A DNA stretch of 64,000 nt from Phanerochaete sordida (lineage: Eukaryota; Basidiomycota; Agaricomycetes; Polyporales; Phanerochaetaceae), in NCBI GenBank assembly GCA_019973155.2, contig BPQB01000033.1, forward strand, positions 248,001 through 312,000, written 5' to 3'. This document shows positions 48,533 to 60,225 of this stretch, one piece after another; position 1 is the stretch's first letter, and each line of letters opens with the position of its first letter. The translations under genes were made by a program, and so were the position numbers. The notes below the pieces were generated by a model. That model was not told the origin of the DNA and did no database searches. It saw only the letters and a program-made list of their open reading frames with translations.

Positions 48533-50344
48533 ATGACAATGTGGCTGCTGTGGCTGGCGATCTGGAGCTTACATGCCGTCGCTGCCTTCCGCTTCCTAGA
48601 GTCCACGACGCTCGGCCGGGACCCGCAGACAGTCAACAGGCTGAACGGCGAGTCCTTCCAGCAGGATCCTCTCGTCACGCTGAATGGTACACATCAACTA
48701 TTGCATATGCGCCGTTCTCGGCTGATTCGCTGTCAGGATACCAGTACGCGGTCTTCTGGACGGCGGATCCGGCGAACGCGTCCATTCGACACGCGTCGGT
48801 GTCGCGACGCGACCTGAAGTCCGCGTCTTCCTGGGAGACCTTCACTTTGCCAGATTACAACCAAACCGACGACGACGGCCACGACGTGTAAGTGCCCTCG
48901 TCGTGCTACCATATACGCGCCTGACCAGTCATCCTCGCAGCATAACTCTTGGGATCTCCGAAGGAGACGGCACCCTCCACATCGGCTTCGACCAGCACGA
49001 CAACGACCTGCGGTACCGCACCTCGAGGGTTGGCGTCGCGACGAACCCGTCTGCCACGAAATGGGACGCGAATATCTTCGGGCCCACGCTCGTGCGGTTC
49101 GCGCTATCCGCGCCTTTCGTCTACTGACTTGTCGTTAGGACTACCTCCCCGGCCTCGAGTCCCTCGACAAGTCCGTCTACTTCATCAACATCACCTACCC
49201 GCGCTTCCTGAACATCCCGAGCAACGCGCGGATCGCCGGCGCGGACCTGCTGCTCGAGCTGCGTGTCGGGCGGTCGGGGCTCGGGGACGACTGGCTGTAC
49301 ACGTATACTCCGCATAAAGGCTGGAGTCAAATTGGGAGATATCTTGAGGTGGGTGTGATACCTCAGAGTGAGAGATTGTCTTAATAGTTGGGTGCAGGGC
49401 GTGAATAGTAGGGTGTCACAGGCACTGTTAGGGCTCGCCTGACCTGTTCAACGCAGACAACGCCTACATCAACGGTCTCGACTTTGACACTCGCGGTGTG
49501 CTGCACACGACTTGGTCGGCGTGTCCGCATATCTCTGATCCTCATCACTGACGAAGTCTCTCCAGGACCTATCGCGACTACGTCAACGACACCGGCCAAG
49601 ACGTCGCCGTCGAGGCCGGGCCCAACGGCCCCGAGAACGTGCGCACACCCCCACCCTCGCCAGCCCCCCTCTGACGCGCCAGCAGAACCACGACATGGAC
49701 TACGCCTCCAGCGCGGACCTCGGCACGACCTGGACGAACACCTGGGGGCAGCCCATCGCGAACTGCACCGCCGGCGCCCCCATCCTGCCCAACTCGCCCG
49801 GCATCACCGTCTTCAGCATCCCGAAATACGGGTGCGCCCCTCCCCTCCCCTCCCCTGCCCCCATCGCTGACGCCGCCCACCCATGATGCTCAGAGGGATC
49901 CTGAACCAGGAGGCCCAGGCCGTCGACGCCGCCGGCCGCGTGCACGTGCTCAACCGCGAGAACACGACCGGCGCCGAGCGCTGGTACCACTACTGGCGCG
50001 GCACGGCGCGCGCGTGGACGCGCACGCCGCTCCCGCCGCCCGCCGCGCTCCCCGGCGCACACAACATCACGGGCACGCCGACGCCGACCGGCAAGCGCGG
50101 CAAGCTCGTCGCAGCACAGGACACGCTCTTCGCGGTGCTGCCCTCGAACGCGCCGGGCGCGAGTGCGTGGGCGGTTCTGGCGAGCACGGCCGGCGGGCGG
50201 TTTGCGGACTGGCGCGTCGTGTGGGAGGAGGCGACGGGGTGCGATGCGGAGCCGCTGTTTGATCGGAGTAGGCTGGAGGAGGGCGTGCTGAGCTTGTACC
50301 TCGTGGACCAGGGAGAGGTGAAGGTCGTCGATTTTGCGCTGTAG
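48533..50344 (+). CDS. Secreted BNR-repeat-like protein
   Basis: 467 residues (468 with the alternative acceptor) in nine exons: 48533-48686, 48737-48887, 48941-49091, 49139-49348, 49398-49407, 49457-49514, 49566-49638, 49686-49831, 49894-50344. The start MTMWLLWLAIWSLHAVAAFR looks like a secretion signal. The body is a predicted beta-propeller: NGYQYAVFWTADPANASIRH, SLGISEGDGTLHIGFDQHDN, NNNAYINGLDFDTRGVLHTT, DMDYASSADLGTTWTNTW and QAVDAAGRVHVLNRENTT, resembling the BNR_4 family found in secreted fungal proteins and polysaccharide lyases. Exon 5 is a 10-nt microexon. The acceptor of exon 8 is a tandem CAGCAG. A role in glycan breakdown is plausible, not shown. Confidence 0.75.
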
Positions 50345-50463
50345 CGCGGAATATCTGGTGTATGTGGAAAGTAGTGTGATTGCGTTGCTACGTCGATATA
50401 CAAAATCCGTGTGGCACCCCTCCTCTAGCCTAGATCCAGCATTCCATACATTGAGCAGATACA

Positions 50464-51638
50464 TCACGCCTTCTTCGCGTCCTTCGCCCGCTGCAGCGCA
50501 AACACGCGCTCCTCCCGCGCATACCCCGCCCACGCGAGCGCCGCGCCGGGGCCCCCCAGCACCGCCAGCACGCCTACCCGCGCCGCCCACCCGCCGACCC
50601 CCATCTCGCGCCTTCCCGGGCGCGCCGTCGCCGCGTGCGACCACCCGAAGAACACGAGCGCGCCCGCGGTGATGCAGAGCCAATCGTACTGGAACAGCTG
50701 GCGCGTCGCGAGGCGCTCCGCCGCGGCGTCGGGCAGCGGCGCGCCGCGCAGCCGCGGCAGCAGCGCGTGCGGCACGAACACGCGCAGGAGCTCGTCCGCC
50801 GGGCGCGCGCTGCGCGCGACCGCGAGCAGCACGCCGAGGTGCGCCAGTGCGCAGAGCGCGCCCGCGCCGGTGTACGCGCGGCGCACCCAGCGCAGCGCGG
50901 CGCGCGTCGTCGCGTCCGCGCCTGCGGCACTGCGCGCGCCGGGGAAGAGCAGGCGGAGCGCGTTGTACGCGAGCGCGACCCACAGCGGGAAGGGCTGCCA
51001 GGCGGCGGCGAGCAGCTGCTTCGTGTCGAGCGGGAGGCGCGCGCCCGCGAGGAAGAGCGCCGCGGAGGGCACGAGGAAGCCGAGGGCGACTGCGGGGAGC
51101 AGCGCGCGCGCGCGCCCGATGGCGTCGCCCCGTGGGCGTTGCGGCACCGGGGACGAGGTGAGCAGCGACAGCGCGAAGTAGAGCGGCAGCGTGATCCCGC
51201 CCGTGAAGAGCTGCATCGCGAGGGCGAAGACGGTCGGGCTGGAGATCGATGAGCGGACGTAGAGGGGACGCAGGAGACGGCGTACATGCGTGCGAACGGC
51301 GAGCGGCGCCGTCCCGCCTCCCAGTACATGTGCACGAGGAGCGGGGCGAGCTGCGGCAGGAACCACAGCGCGAAGCGGTGGCTCGCGGGGTCCTTGCCGT
51401 CGACGAGGAACGTGAAGAAGGTGACGAGGCCCGTGAGAGTGTCGTCAGCGAGCGCATTGCCCGTGTAGTGTGTGCGTATGGGCGCGCCGTCGGGCATGCG
51501 CCCGGTCTTCTTTGCCTCGGTCAACATAGGGAGCATCGCGCTGAGAGAGGAGTCGGAGCGGAACATGAGCTGCACGCCTGCGAGGCTCGTCGCCGCGAGC
51601 AGCAGGGCCGCGACGGCCTTGCGGAGCCAGATGCCCAT
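50464..51638 (-). CDS. Multi-pass membrane protein 1 (family of unknown function)
   Basis: 375 residues, two exons 51638-51286 and 51238-50464. Hydrophobic stretches suggest seven or so membrane passes: KAVAALLLAATSLAGVQLMF near the N-terminus, LTGLVTFFTFLVDG, WFLPQLAPLLVHMYWEAGRR, LFTGGITLPLYFALSLL, ALGFLVPSAALFLAGARL, FPLWVALAYNALRLLF, and C-terminal segments to GGPGAALAWAGYAREERVFA. Three conserved features recur in the paralogs at 58.7 and 60.2 kb: a short luminal loop with RTHYTGNALADDTLTGLV, the W-F-x-P-Q-L-A-P motif, and P-T-V/L-F/V at the start of exon 2. The single intron is in the same place. No function can be given; similar proteins are seen in fungal genomes near secondary-metabolism genes, but that is a weak lead. 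Confidence 0.75.
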
Positions 51639-52084
51639 GCTGAGTAGTGTGCGGTGGTGGTCGTGTGCGGAAGAGTAGCAGAAGATGCGATGCCGCCGGC
51701 GATGCAGCGCGGGACCGGTGAACGGATGTGCCAAACTGGCAAACGCGATCCGTCACCGACCCGGACCCGTTTCGAGAGCCGGCGGCTTCTGCCCAAGCCC
51801 GAGCCTCGCACCAGATGCCGAAACGGGAAGGTGTAGTAATGGGGAGCAGTGTCAGCGCACAAGTCATCAGCGAGGAGCACATTCGGTGTAAACTCTGACA
51901 TATAGGCTTCATGATGTCGCAAAGAAATTTCAAGAACTCTACACCTATAAAGACAGACAAGCACAGAGCCTCGAGACAAGGGTCCGCTGGAAATAGGCGC
52001 CCGTAGAGGACAGCTGCCGACTCGCCAGGCTGACAGCGACCGAAAATATAATTATAAAGGAAATATCTCGCCCCGCCATCCTCC
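51639..52084 (+). other. Spacer between membrane protein 1 and repeat copy C
   Basis: About 450 bp; no gene. Confidence 0.4.
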
Positions 52085-54330
52085 ACCGGGCTCGGAGCAG
52101 TGATGCTCCTCACCCCGCCGGAGGCGGATGTGGCTGCAAGGCGAAGCTGGCCAGACTTCGCCTTGCAGTCACGCCTCAAGGCCTCACCCCCGGCCCCTCC
52201 TGGTACAAAGATATGGTACTACGGACAATACGACAGAGAGATGGGAAACGAGAAAGGGAAAGAGAATGAGAGGAAATGGATGTCGGGAGTGTCGGGATCT
52301 GGGAACACAAGGTGAGCGTCGTGATGGCGGATAGCACGGATGCACGTACCGTGTTGGTGACGCGGGAGCGCGGACATCGAGTGCGAGGCTTGCGGGTGCG
52401 CACGGGGCATGCGAGCGTATGAACGAGCTTCTGGGAGTGCATCGTCAGCTCGCGCAGCAGAGACAGAAGAAACCAACAAACGACGACGCCAGACCCCTCG
52501 CCCAGCGACACCTCTCCCCCTAAACGCCAAAGCACAGTCAGCGCAGCTCGCACGCGCATAAGAGGCGTACACATACCTCAACGCCTCTGCGCGCTCGCGC
52601 CGGTGCCGAGAGCGGGTGAGCGCGCAAGGCGTGGGTGGCCAGCCCCCGCCTGCGCGCCCACCACTCTGGCGCACGGCACCGCCCCGCCGCTCCGCGTGTC
52701 CCCTCGCTCGGTTGTCGCCTGGATGACGGTCGCGAGGCCGCCGACGGGTCCTAGCGAGGAGGCGCGTCAGCCGCTGCTGCACGTGCGAGGGACAGGTGCA
52801 GCGCGTACCGGAGGACAGACAACGAGGTGCTGTGTGCGGGGGAAGGTGCAGAGGTGAGCGGCGGAAGGGTGTACATGGAGCACGGCCGACATGCGGGAGG
52901 AGAAAGCGCAAACCCGTGGTCGAGAGCAGGCGGGCCGCCATCAGTGTGATCAAGGCCTCGGGCCCCGCTTTCCGACAGGTTCCTCGAGTCGGGAGGGCCG
53001 AGCGACGGTCGTATCTGCAGAACGAGAAACGCTGTGGGAGGGTCAACGCAGAGACGAAGACGGTGAAAGCGAGTGGAAAGGCGCACCAAGAGCGGTGTCG
53101 CATGCCTTGAGGCGGGCGGACGGCGGTCTTGAGCCGTCCGCGGGCCGCGCGACATCGAGGGGACCTGTCAAAGCTCGGGCAACGTGCGAAGTCAGCGTGC
53201 CCAACGAAAACATAGGTTAGAGAAATACTCGACCGTCGTCGAGAGCAGGCGGGCCGTCATCAGTGTGATCAAGGCCTCGGGCCCCGCTTTCCGACAGTCC
53301 CGGGAGGCGAGAGCCGAGCGACGGGCGAATCTGCAGAACAAAAACGCTGCGGGAGGGTCAACGCAGAGGCGTAGAGGATGAGAGTATGTGGGAGGGCGCA
53401 CCAGGGGCGGTGTCGCATGCATTGAGGCGGGCGGACGGCGGTCTTGGAGCCGTCCGCGGGCCAAGCGACATCGCGGTCGGGACCTGTGAAAGCTCGGGCA
53501 ACGCGCAAAGTCAGCGTGTCCGACGAAAACATAGGTCAGAGAAATACTCGGCCGTCGTCGAGAGCAGGCGGGCCGTCATCAGTGTGATCAAGGCCTCGGG
53601 CCCCGCTTTCCGACAGTCCCGGGAGTCGAGAGCCGAGCGACGGTCGTATTTACATAACAAAAAACGCTGGGGAAGGGTCAACGCAAAGACGCAGAGGATG
53701 AGAGTATGTGGGAGGGCGCACCAGGAGCGGTGTCGCATGCCTTGAGGCGGGCGGACGACGGTCTTGAGAACCGTCCGCGGGCCGGGCGACATCGCAGTCG
53801 GGACCTGCCAAAGCTCGGGCAACGCGCGAAATCAGCGTGCCCAACGAAAACATAGGTTAGAGAAATACTCGACCGTCGTCGAGAGCAGGCGGGCCGTCAT
53901 CAGTGTGATCAAGGCCTCGGGCCCCGCTTTCCGACAGGTCCCGGGAGGTCGTGTCTGCAAAAACAAAGACGCTGGGGGAGGGTCAACGCAGAGACGTAGA
54001 GGATGAGAGCGGGTGGAAAGGCGCACCGAGAGCGGTGTCGCATGTCTTGAGGCGGGCGGGCGGGCTTGCGAACCGTCCGCGGGCCGCGCGACATCGCGGT
54101 CGGGACCTGCCAAAGCTCGGGCAACGCGCAGAGTCAGCGTGTCCGACGAAAATATAGGTCAGAGAAATACTCGACCGTCGTCGAGAGCCACGCATCACCG
54201 GACTCGTCAGCCCTCCGCGCGCTTTCCGACCGGGTCCTGGTCTTGCGTCGTGCCGAGCTCGGTGTGCGGTCGTCTTGTGGGGGCGGATCGTCTTGCGGGG
54301 GCGGGTCGTCTTGCGGGTGGGTCTGAGGGC
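52085..54330 (+). repeat. Interspersed repeat copy C with an amplified middle module
   Basis: Same family as copies A and B and in the same order from the hairpin (52135-52167) onward. The middle module has been amplified into a tandem array (52921 to about 54182). After it, CGCGCGCTTTCCGACCGGGT and three tandem copies of a 19-nt unit (GTCGTCTTGYGGGGGCGG type, 54263-54320) follow. The 3' module containing the CACCTCGCC sequence of copies A and B is absent. Confidence 0.8.
52921..54200 (+). repeat. Tandem array of about 320-bp units
   Basis: The string CGAGAGCAGGCGGGCC, or a close variant, recurs at 52921, 53240, 53559 and 53880, with a diverged fifth start at 54182. Spacings are 319, 319, 321 and 302 bp. 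Each unit also contains GGGTCAACGCAGAGRCG and CGTCCGCGGGCC. Copies A and B hold this module once. Confidence 0.9.
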
Positions 54331-54794
54331 GGGGCTTGAGAGGGAGTTGAAGCGGGCTTGAGGGTGCTCGGCCAGCGAGCAGGGGAGGGGATGGTGGAAT
54401 GCAGGGCGGAGGCTGGAGAGGGGCAGGATGGCGGAGGCGGGCGCAGCAGGAGCACGAGCACGAGCACGAGCAGGCGGCGACAGAAAATGGAGGAGAGCGT
54501 GGCAAGGCGAGAACGGCGGTGGACCCGGAGGCGGTGAGAGACCAGGGAACGGTAGCGCAAAGGAGCGAATGATGATGCAGAGGCGGAGACGACGGTGGAA
54601 GCGAGAAGAGGTTCAGACAAAATGAGGGCGAGACGGCAGTCGGGGCGTTCAGACGTCGGCGAGCAGGGGAGATGTGGTGAAAAGATGATTGGATTGGGGG
54701 AGCACCGGGGCCGTGACAGGGAGGCGAGACGATAGGCGTAGTCGAGGCGAGTGTCGAGGACGAGGTTGAATCCGGGAAATCGAGTCGGCCGTCT
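54331..54794 (+). other. G-rich spacer, no gene
   Basis: Purine-biased stretch (GAGG, GGAGAG runs) between repeat copy C and the coiled-coil gene A. No gene. Confidence 0.45.
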
Positions 54795-56387
54795 TCACGC
54801 AAGCGCGTCCCACGACACACCGACACCGCCGTCATCGCCGTCGACAGCGGCAAACGGCCCCTTCAGCGCACGCCCCACCTACGAGAACACGTCAGCCCTA
54901 GACCACTCCGACAGAGAAAGAGGAAAACCCACCATACGCCGGAAGACGCCCCCGGTGAACGCGCACGCCGCGCCGCCCCGCGCGGCCGAGAGCCCCGAGT
55001 ACGCCGCCGTGTCGCTCGTGCCCGGGAACGTGAACGTGAACGCGAACGGTGCGCACTGCACCTCTGCGGTGCGGGCAGGGTCGACAGCGCCGGCAGCGCC
55101 GGCAGAGTCGGCGGCAGGGTCGGAGGCGGGGGAGGCGACATTGCTGTCGAGGGGCTCCTCGTGCATGGACTTTAGGGATGTACTGGATGCGAGAGATGCG
55201 AGCGACGCGAGCGACGCGGTGGAAGGGACGCTGTAGTCATTCGCCGCGCGCAGCGTGTGCTTCTTCGGCGGCGGCGCCCCGCACGCGTCGCTCGCGCCGC
55301 GCTTGCGCTTCGCGGTGTGCGGCGCGTCCTCGTTCTCTTTGCCCGCGGGTTCAGCTGTCTCCGCCACAGCGAGGCGCGCGCGCAGCCCATGGATCCGCTC
55401 CTCAGCCACACCAAGGCGCGCACGCAACACCTCCCCCTCCCCCTCCGCCCGCTCCCTGCCCACCCGCGCCTCCGTCAACCGCGCCTCCGCCACAACCGCC
55501 CGCGCCCGCTCCGCATCGCGCTCCCCGACGGCACCGCGCGCCCGCTCCTTCTCAGCGTCCGCCCTGCGATCCGCGGCCCGCAGCGCACGCGCGAGGCGCG
55601 CCGCGCGCGCGGCGGACGCGGCCTCCTGCCCCGCGAGCATCGAGCGCTCGAGCGCGTGCGCCGCGGCGTCGACCTCCCGTTCCTTTTCTGCTGCGGCGTG
55701 TGCGGTGTGTGCGGCCGTGAGTTCGTCTTCGCGCGCGACGGCCTGCGCGGCGAACACGGCAGCCTGCGCCTCGTTGCGGTCCGCGCGGCGGCGCTCCCTG
55801 TCGGCGGCCGCGCGCTCCGCGGCGAGGGCGCGTTCGAACGCAGCGCGGTCGGCGGCGGCGTGCGCGTGCGCGTCGGCGAGCGCGGCCTGGAGGGCGTCGC
55901 GCTGCGTCGCGACGGCGCGCAGCGCGAGCTTGGTGCGCTTGTGCGGGTCTTTGGGTGTTTTGTCTTTTGGTGTTTTGCGTGTTTTCGGGGCGTCGGGGGT
56001 GTTCGGGGTGTTCGGGGTGTTCGGGGTGTGCGGGGCGTCGGGGTCCGTGGAGTCTTTGCGCGCGGGGCAGACCTTGGCGTGCGCCTTCAGCAGCCGCCGT
56101 TGCCGCACGACCTCGGCCTTGAGCTCTTCCACGAGCGGGATGCGCGCGTCGTGCAGCGTCTGCTCGGCCTGTGCGGGCGTCAGCGTGCGTGCGTGAGGGG
56201 TGTGGGGAGGACGTACTACGGTCAGCTGTGCGGGTGCGGTGCCCGAGTCGCCCGGGGGGAGAGTGCTGGAGGCGGCGCCCGGGCTGGCGGGTGTGGAGAC
56301 GATTTTGGCGAAGGCGGCTCCCGAACCGGCGGGAGCGGCAGGGACAGCCAGAGGGGTGAGGGTGGGGGTGAAAGCGGGGGTGTCCAT
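54795..56387 (-). CDS. Coiled-coil protein A (new family with C-terminal FTFTF motif)
   Basis: 496 residues; exons 56387-56217, 56168-54933, 54878-54795. The middle exon has a 48-nt intron before it with donor GTACGT and branch CTGAC; its omission keeps the frame open, so both forms are possible. Domains: a proline/threonine leader, TPN repeats (NTPNTPNTPDAPKT), a long alanine-, arginine- and glutamate-rich helical stretch (about residues 150-370, coiled coil), a basic AKRKRGASDACGAPPPKK that looks like a nuclear signal, and a C-terminal motif FAFTFTFPGTSDTAAYSGLS followed by GGVFRRMVGR across the last intron. The same motif and intron occur in protein B at 62.4 kb. No known domain was recognised. 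Function unknown. Confidence 0.72.
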
Positions 56388-58617
56388 GGCGATGTGAGTG
56401 AGAGATATGGGAGACGTGGTCTTGGTGCGGTATGGGATGCGTGCAAGAAAAAGTGGGAAAGAAGCAGAGGTGGAGGGATAGGGGCAGCAGGCGAACCGTA
56501 CTTACCTGCTTGATGAGGCTGACGGTGAGCGGGATAGGCGGAATAGTGCAGGTCGGGGTTTGAGCTTGAGCTGTGACGATCCGCGCATTCTTGTCAGCCT
56601 CCGCCCCTTGTTCAGGAGTAGTGTGCTATGAGGCCGCACACTCCTGTCCTTTGCTTGCTGTCCGAGGCCCAGTTTCGATACGGGCTGCCACCTCGTACGC
56701 GGTATGCTGCGCAAGCAGTCCTGTTATTGTCGCTATCGGCTCGTTGAAGCAATTACTTACATCAATTAGCGACGCAAGTGCACCTGACGCCACACGCCGT
56801 ACGTGCACCCGTCCAGTAAGAGTCTAGAGGTGCCCCCGAGCTTGCGAGGCTAGGCCGGCCTGCGACAGAAAACGTTCAGCTACGCTGTACGACGTGTGTA
56901 TGCGCCATAGCTCTGAGCAGGGGGCAGCGAAGCCGCGTGCGCTGGCTGCCCATGCTCGCTGAGCACATCCTCGGGCCTGCGGTGCGTCCAAGAACCACGC
57001 CGTCCTTGGTTTCGATGATGTACGCTCGAATGAAGCATCAATCGAGCCCACATCATCCAAAAACATAAGCTAGCAGAGTACTTAGAGCACATGGGCTCGG
57101 AGCGCGACGCCGAGCGCGCTCGAAGGAAGTAGGAAGCCGGCTAGACCTGGAGCGACGCGTGAGCAGGCGGGCAGAGGCGTGGAGAGCTGGCGCACCGAGG
57201 ACACAAGCCAGCCATCGCAGAGCGCGCTCGAGCAACGTTGGGCGGCCAGCGCCCGGCGGCGGGACGTGCCGCGCTGCCTCGGCCCGGACGCCACAAAGTT
57301 CCAACAGACGCCCCCGCTCGCTTTGACCGCATCCGGCGCGTCTGTCTCGTCGCTATCTATCTCCTCTCGCCCGCCCGGCGCCCTGTCTCGTGCAGAGACC
57401 CTCCAGTGCCGTCCAGGCTCGCGCTGGGCATCTGTCGGCAGTGGCCTGCGACGGCCTCAGCTTGAGGGGCCCGGGTTGCTATCTGGGGCTCTCACGAAGC
57501 ACGTCGTCTCCACGAACCTTGCACCGGCAAGAGCCTCAACATGCTCGAGTAAACTCTTTTGCACCCGGCTATCTGCAGCAACGCTCACGTTATTTACGCT
57601 CGCTGGCAGCCTCAGGCAGAGCCCCCGCGCCAGCCTTCGCGCACCATGTGCCCGCTGCGGTCGCGCATCACAGCCCTCGCGCTCCCCAACATGCGCGAAA
57701 GCCTATGTCTGAAAACACGCATCGGCAGCAGGGTGCTTTCGCGATGTCGGACGATGTACACATTGCATCTCCGAGTCTCGCCTCCACCGTCGCGCTGACG
57801 TATAGCCTTCGCATCGCTCAGCCTCGACACACACACCACGCACGTACCTCAGACGCTGTAGAGACCCTGCCATGTCTCGCCGACCCGCTATCTATTGGAG
57901 AAGCCTCCACACGGCGCGCGTCGTGCGATACGGCGCCGCTTCGTGGCGCCACAGCGAGCAGGCGCCGCGGAGGTGCACATGGGCGCCCCTGCTGGCGGCG
58001 CTGGCACGTACGTCCCGCGGGCCGCCGCGAAGCTTCTGTTGGCGGGCAGTGCTCGTGTACGGCGCGTCCCCGCACACATCTCCGCGCGCCCCCAAAACTC
58101 CCTCCACCCAGCGCATGAACCCAACGCACTCTGCCAACACGCCGCGGCGCGAGCCTATCGCTGATCTCAGGGTGGCGCCGCGCGTCCTCCGCCCACGGCG
58201 GCGCCTTCTGCGGCAGCCTCCGCGGCTCCGCCCGGGGATGCGCGCCGGATGTTCGCTGCGGCTGCGCGCGGCGCCGCGCGCATCTGCACCCGCGCGAAGG
58301 CGCGGCGTGGGTGCGCGCGGGGCGCGTCGTACGACGGCTGCAGGAGTGCAGCGGTGTCGGCGCCGGTGCGCATGCTTTGTCGCGGCGCGAAGGCGCAGAA
58401 GGCGTGGAGTGATCGCGAAGGCCGATGCACGTGCTGGGCAGGTCGGCTGTGGGGGGTATCGCGGTTTGCTGTTCTGGCGACGAAGGATGCTGGAGTGTCG
58501 TGCGAGGCAGAGCTCCGGCGGAAGACGACGGTGCATTGCTCCCGGCGCGCCTGTGACGTGCGCGCCGTGCCGCCGTCGGCAGCGGCTCGCGCTTTGAGCA
58601 GTCTGTTGCACGGCCCC
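56388..58617 (+). other. Long GC-rich intergenic region, no gene recognised
   Basis: About 2.2 kb. Reading frames on both strands are long only because of GC bias and show no motif, so none is accepted. It separates the coiled-coil gene A from the membrane protein pair. Confidence 0.45.
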
Positions 58618-58625
58618 GTATAAAG
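58618..58625 (+). promoter_or_regulatory. TATA element of membrane protein 2
   Basis: CGTATAAAG, 38-45 nt before the ATG at 58663. Confidence 0.5.
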
Positions 58626-58662
58626 CCCTCGCGCACGCCCCCCGGTTCGCCACAGAGCCACC

Positions 58663-59859
58663 ATGCAGCCGCACACCCCCGCCCCGCACCCCCTCCTCTC
58701 GCACACACCGCACCGCGCCGCGCGCACCCTCTTCCTGCTGCTCGCCCCCGCCGCGTTCGGCCTCATCTACTTCACGCCGCCCGCTCGGCGCGTGCTGCTC
58801 CCCACGTTCGCACACGTGCGCGCGACGCGCGCGTACCCCGACGGCCCCGCCCTCCGCACGGTCTATACGGGGCTTCCCCCGCTCGACGCGCTGCTCGCCG
58901 CGCTCGTGGCGTTCTTCAGCGCGACGGTCGACGGCGCCGACGAGCCGACGCGTCTCTTCTGCGTCTGGTTCGTCCCGCAGCTCGCCCCGCTCCTCGTGCT
59001 GCTGCACTGGGAGGCGGGGCGTGTCGGGGGCGGGTGGGTCGCGCGGTACGTGCCCCGCGCTCTCCTTGCGCACGAGTGCTGACGGTGAGGCAGCCCGACG
59101 CTCTTCGCCCTCGCCGCGCAGCTCGTCACCGCCGGCGCCGTCCTCCCGCTCTACTTCGCCGCGCACCTCGCCGCGCACCCGCCCGCGCCCGCACCGCCGC
59201 GCGCGCAGAGCGCAGGCGCGCTCGCCGCCGCGGTCGCCCTCGGCTTTCTGCTGCCGTCCGCCGCGCTCTTCCTCGTGCCCGCGGGCCCCGCGGTGTCGCT
59301 CGACGCGAAGCAGGTCGCCGCGGCGCTCTGGCAGCCGTTCCCGCTGTACGTCGCCGCCATATACCGCGTGCTGCGCCCCGCCAAAGACGAAGGCACGCGC
59401 ACGTCGGTGCAGCGCGCATACACGCTCTTCGGGCTGCTCGCCGCCGCGGCGCACTGGGCCGTGCTCGCGCACACCCTGCGCGCGCCCGCCGCGGGCACGT
59501 CCTTCGCGCACGTCTTCGTGCCGTACCCGCTGCACGCCCCCCTCGGTGTCGCACCTGCACCGGGCGCGCTGCCCGCGTACCGCCGCGCCGTGCGCCTGCT
59601 CCTGCAGGAGGACTGCCTCTGCGCGGCGGGCGCGGCGTACGCGTGGTTCGGCTACGTGCGCTGGCGCCTTGCGCGGGGCCCGTTCGCGCGCTGGGCCGCG
59701 GCAATGGTGTTTTGTACGCTGGTCGGCGGGCCGGGTGCGGCGGTCGCGTGGGCGGCGGTCGACCGCGAGGAGGCGGTGGGCGCTGTGAAGGCGGATGCGC
59801 AGGTCGAGGTGCGTTGGTTGGCGGGTGTGTGGGTTCGGGGTGCTCATGTGTTGATGTAG
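58663..59859 (+). CDS. Multi-pass membrane protein 2 (family of unknown function)
   Basis: 382 residues with exons 58663-59045 and 59094-59859. Family features: LRTVYTGLPPLDALLAALVA, FVPQLAPLLVLLHWEAGR, then exon 2 starting PTLFALAAQLVTAGAVLPLY, ALGFLLPSAALFLV, WQPFPLYVAAIYRVL and GGPGAAVAWAAVDREEAVGA. The intron position is the same as in the other two members. The 3' end is uncertain: a donor GTGCGT at 59809 with acceptor at 59859 would give a slightly different C-terminus ending at 59907 (381 residues), also in frame. Compared with members 1 and 3, the N-terminus is longer. Several membrane passes predicted; location and role unknown. Head to tail with member 3, 370 bp apart. Confidence 0.72.
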
Positions 59860-59907
59860 GTGCGGGGCTGTCAGTTCGAGGAGAAGCGGGACGTGCGCGT
59901 GTCGTGA

Positions 59908-60225
59908 GCGGTTTTGTTGCTGTGGATAGAGGCTGCTGTAATCGAGACGTTCGTCGCGCGCGGTGCCGCTGTTCGGGAGCGGTCACGTGTGTTACGTAAG
60001 CAGGCGCGACGGCGCGTCGGGAGGATCTGCGCTCGGCCGCGATAGGACACGCGCCTGGCGAGGCGGTGGCGCAGCTGCCCTCGGCTGTCCTCAGGCCTCA
60101 GGGCCGTCTCTGCTGACCAGCTCGCGGCGCATCAGCCGCCCAGCTATTGTCTATCGGCAGCGCGCACGTCGCACCCGGCGCCCGATAGCTCTTCCCCCCA
60201 CGACGACGACGACAGGCCCCCCAGC
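59908..60225 (+). other. Spacer between membrane proteins 2 and 3
   Basis: About 320 bp; no gene. Confidence 0.35.

Noticed and set aside
48680..48740. Apparent frameshift in the first exon of the secreted BNR-like gene
   Set aside because: A 50-nt intron (48687-48736) with donor GTACAC and acceptor CAG restores the frame and gives NGYQYAVFWT, which fits the family better than the readthrough.
52796..54006. Chain of overlapping reading frames in repeat copy C
   Set aside because: They repeat with the 320-bp tandem unit, change frame between units and are not conserved in copies A and B.
57390..58708. Long reading frames on both strands at 57.4-58.7 kb
   Set aside because: Composition-driven (very high GC, arginine- and alanine-rich), no motif and no intron signals consistent with the local genes.
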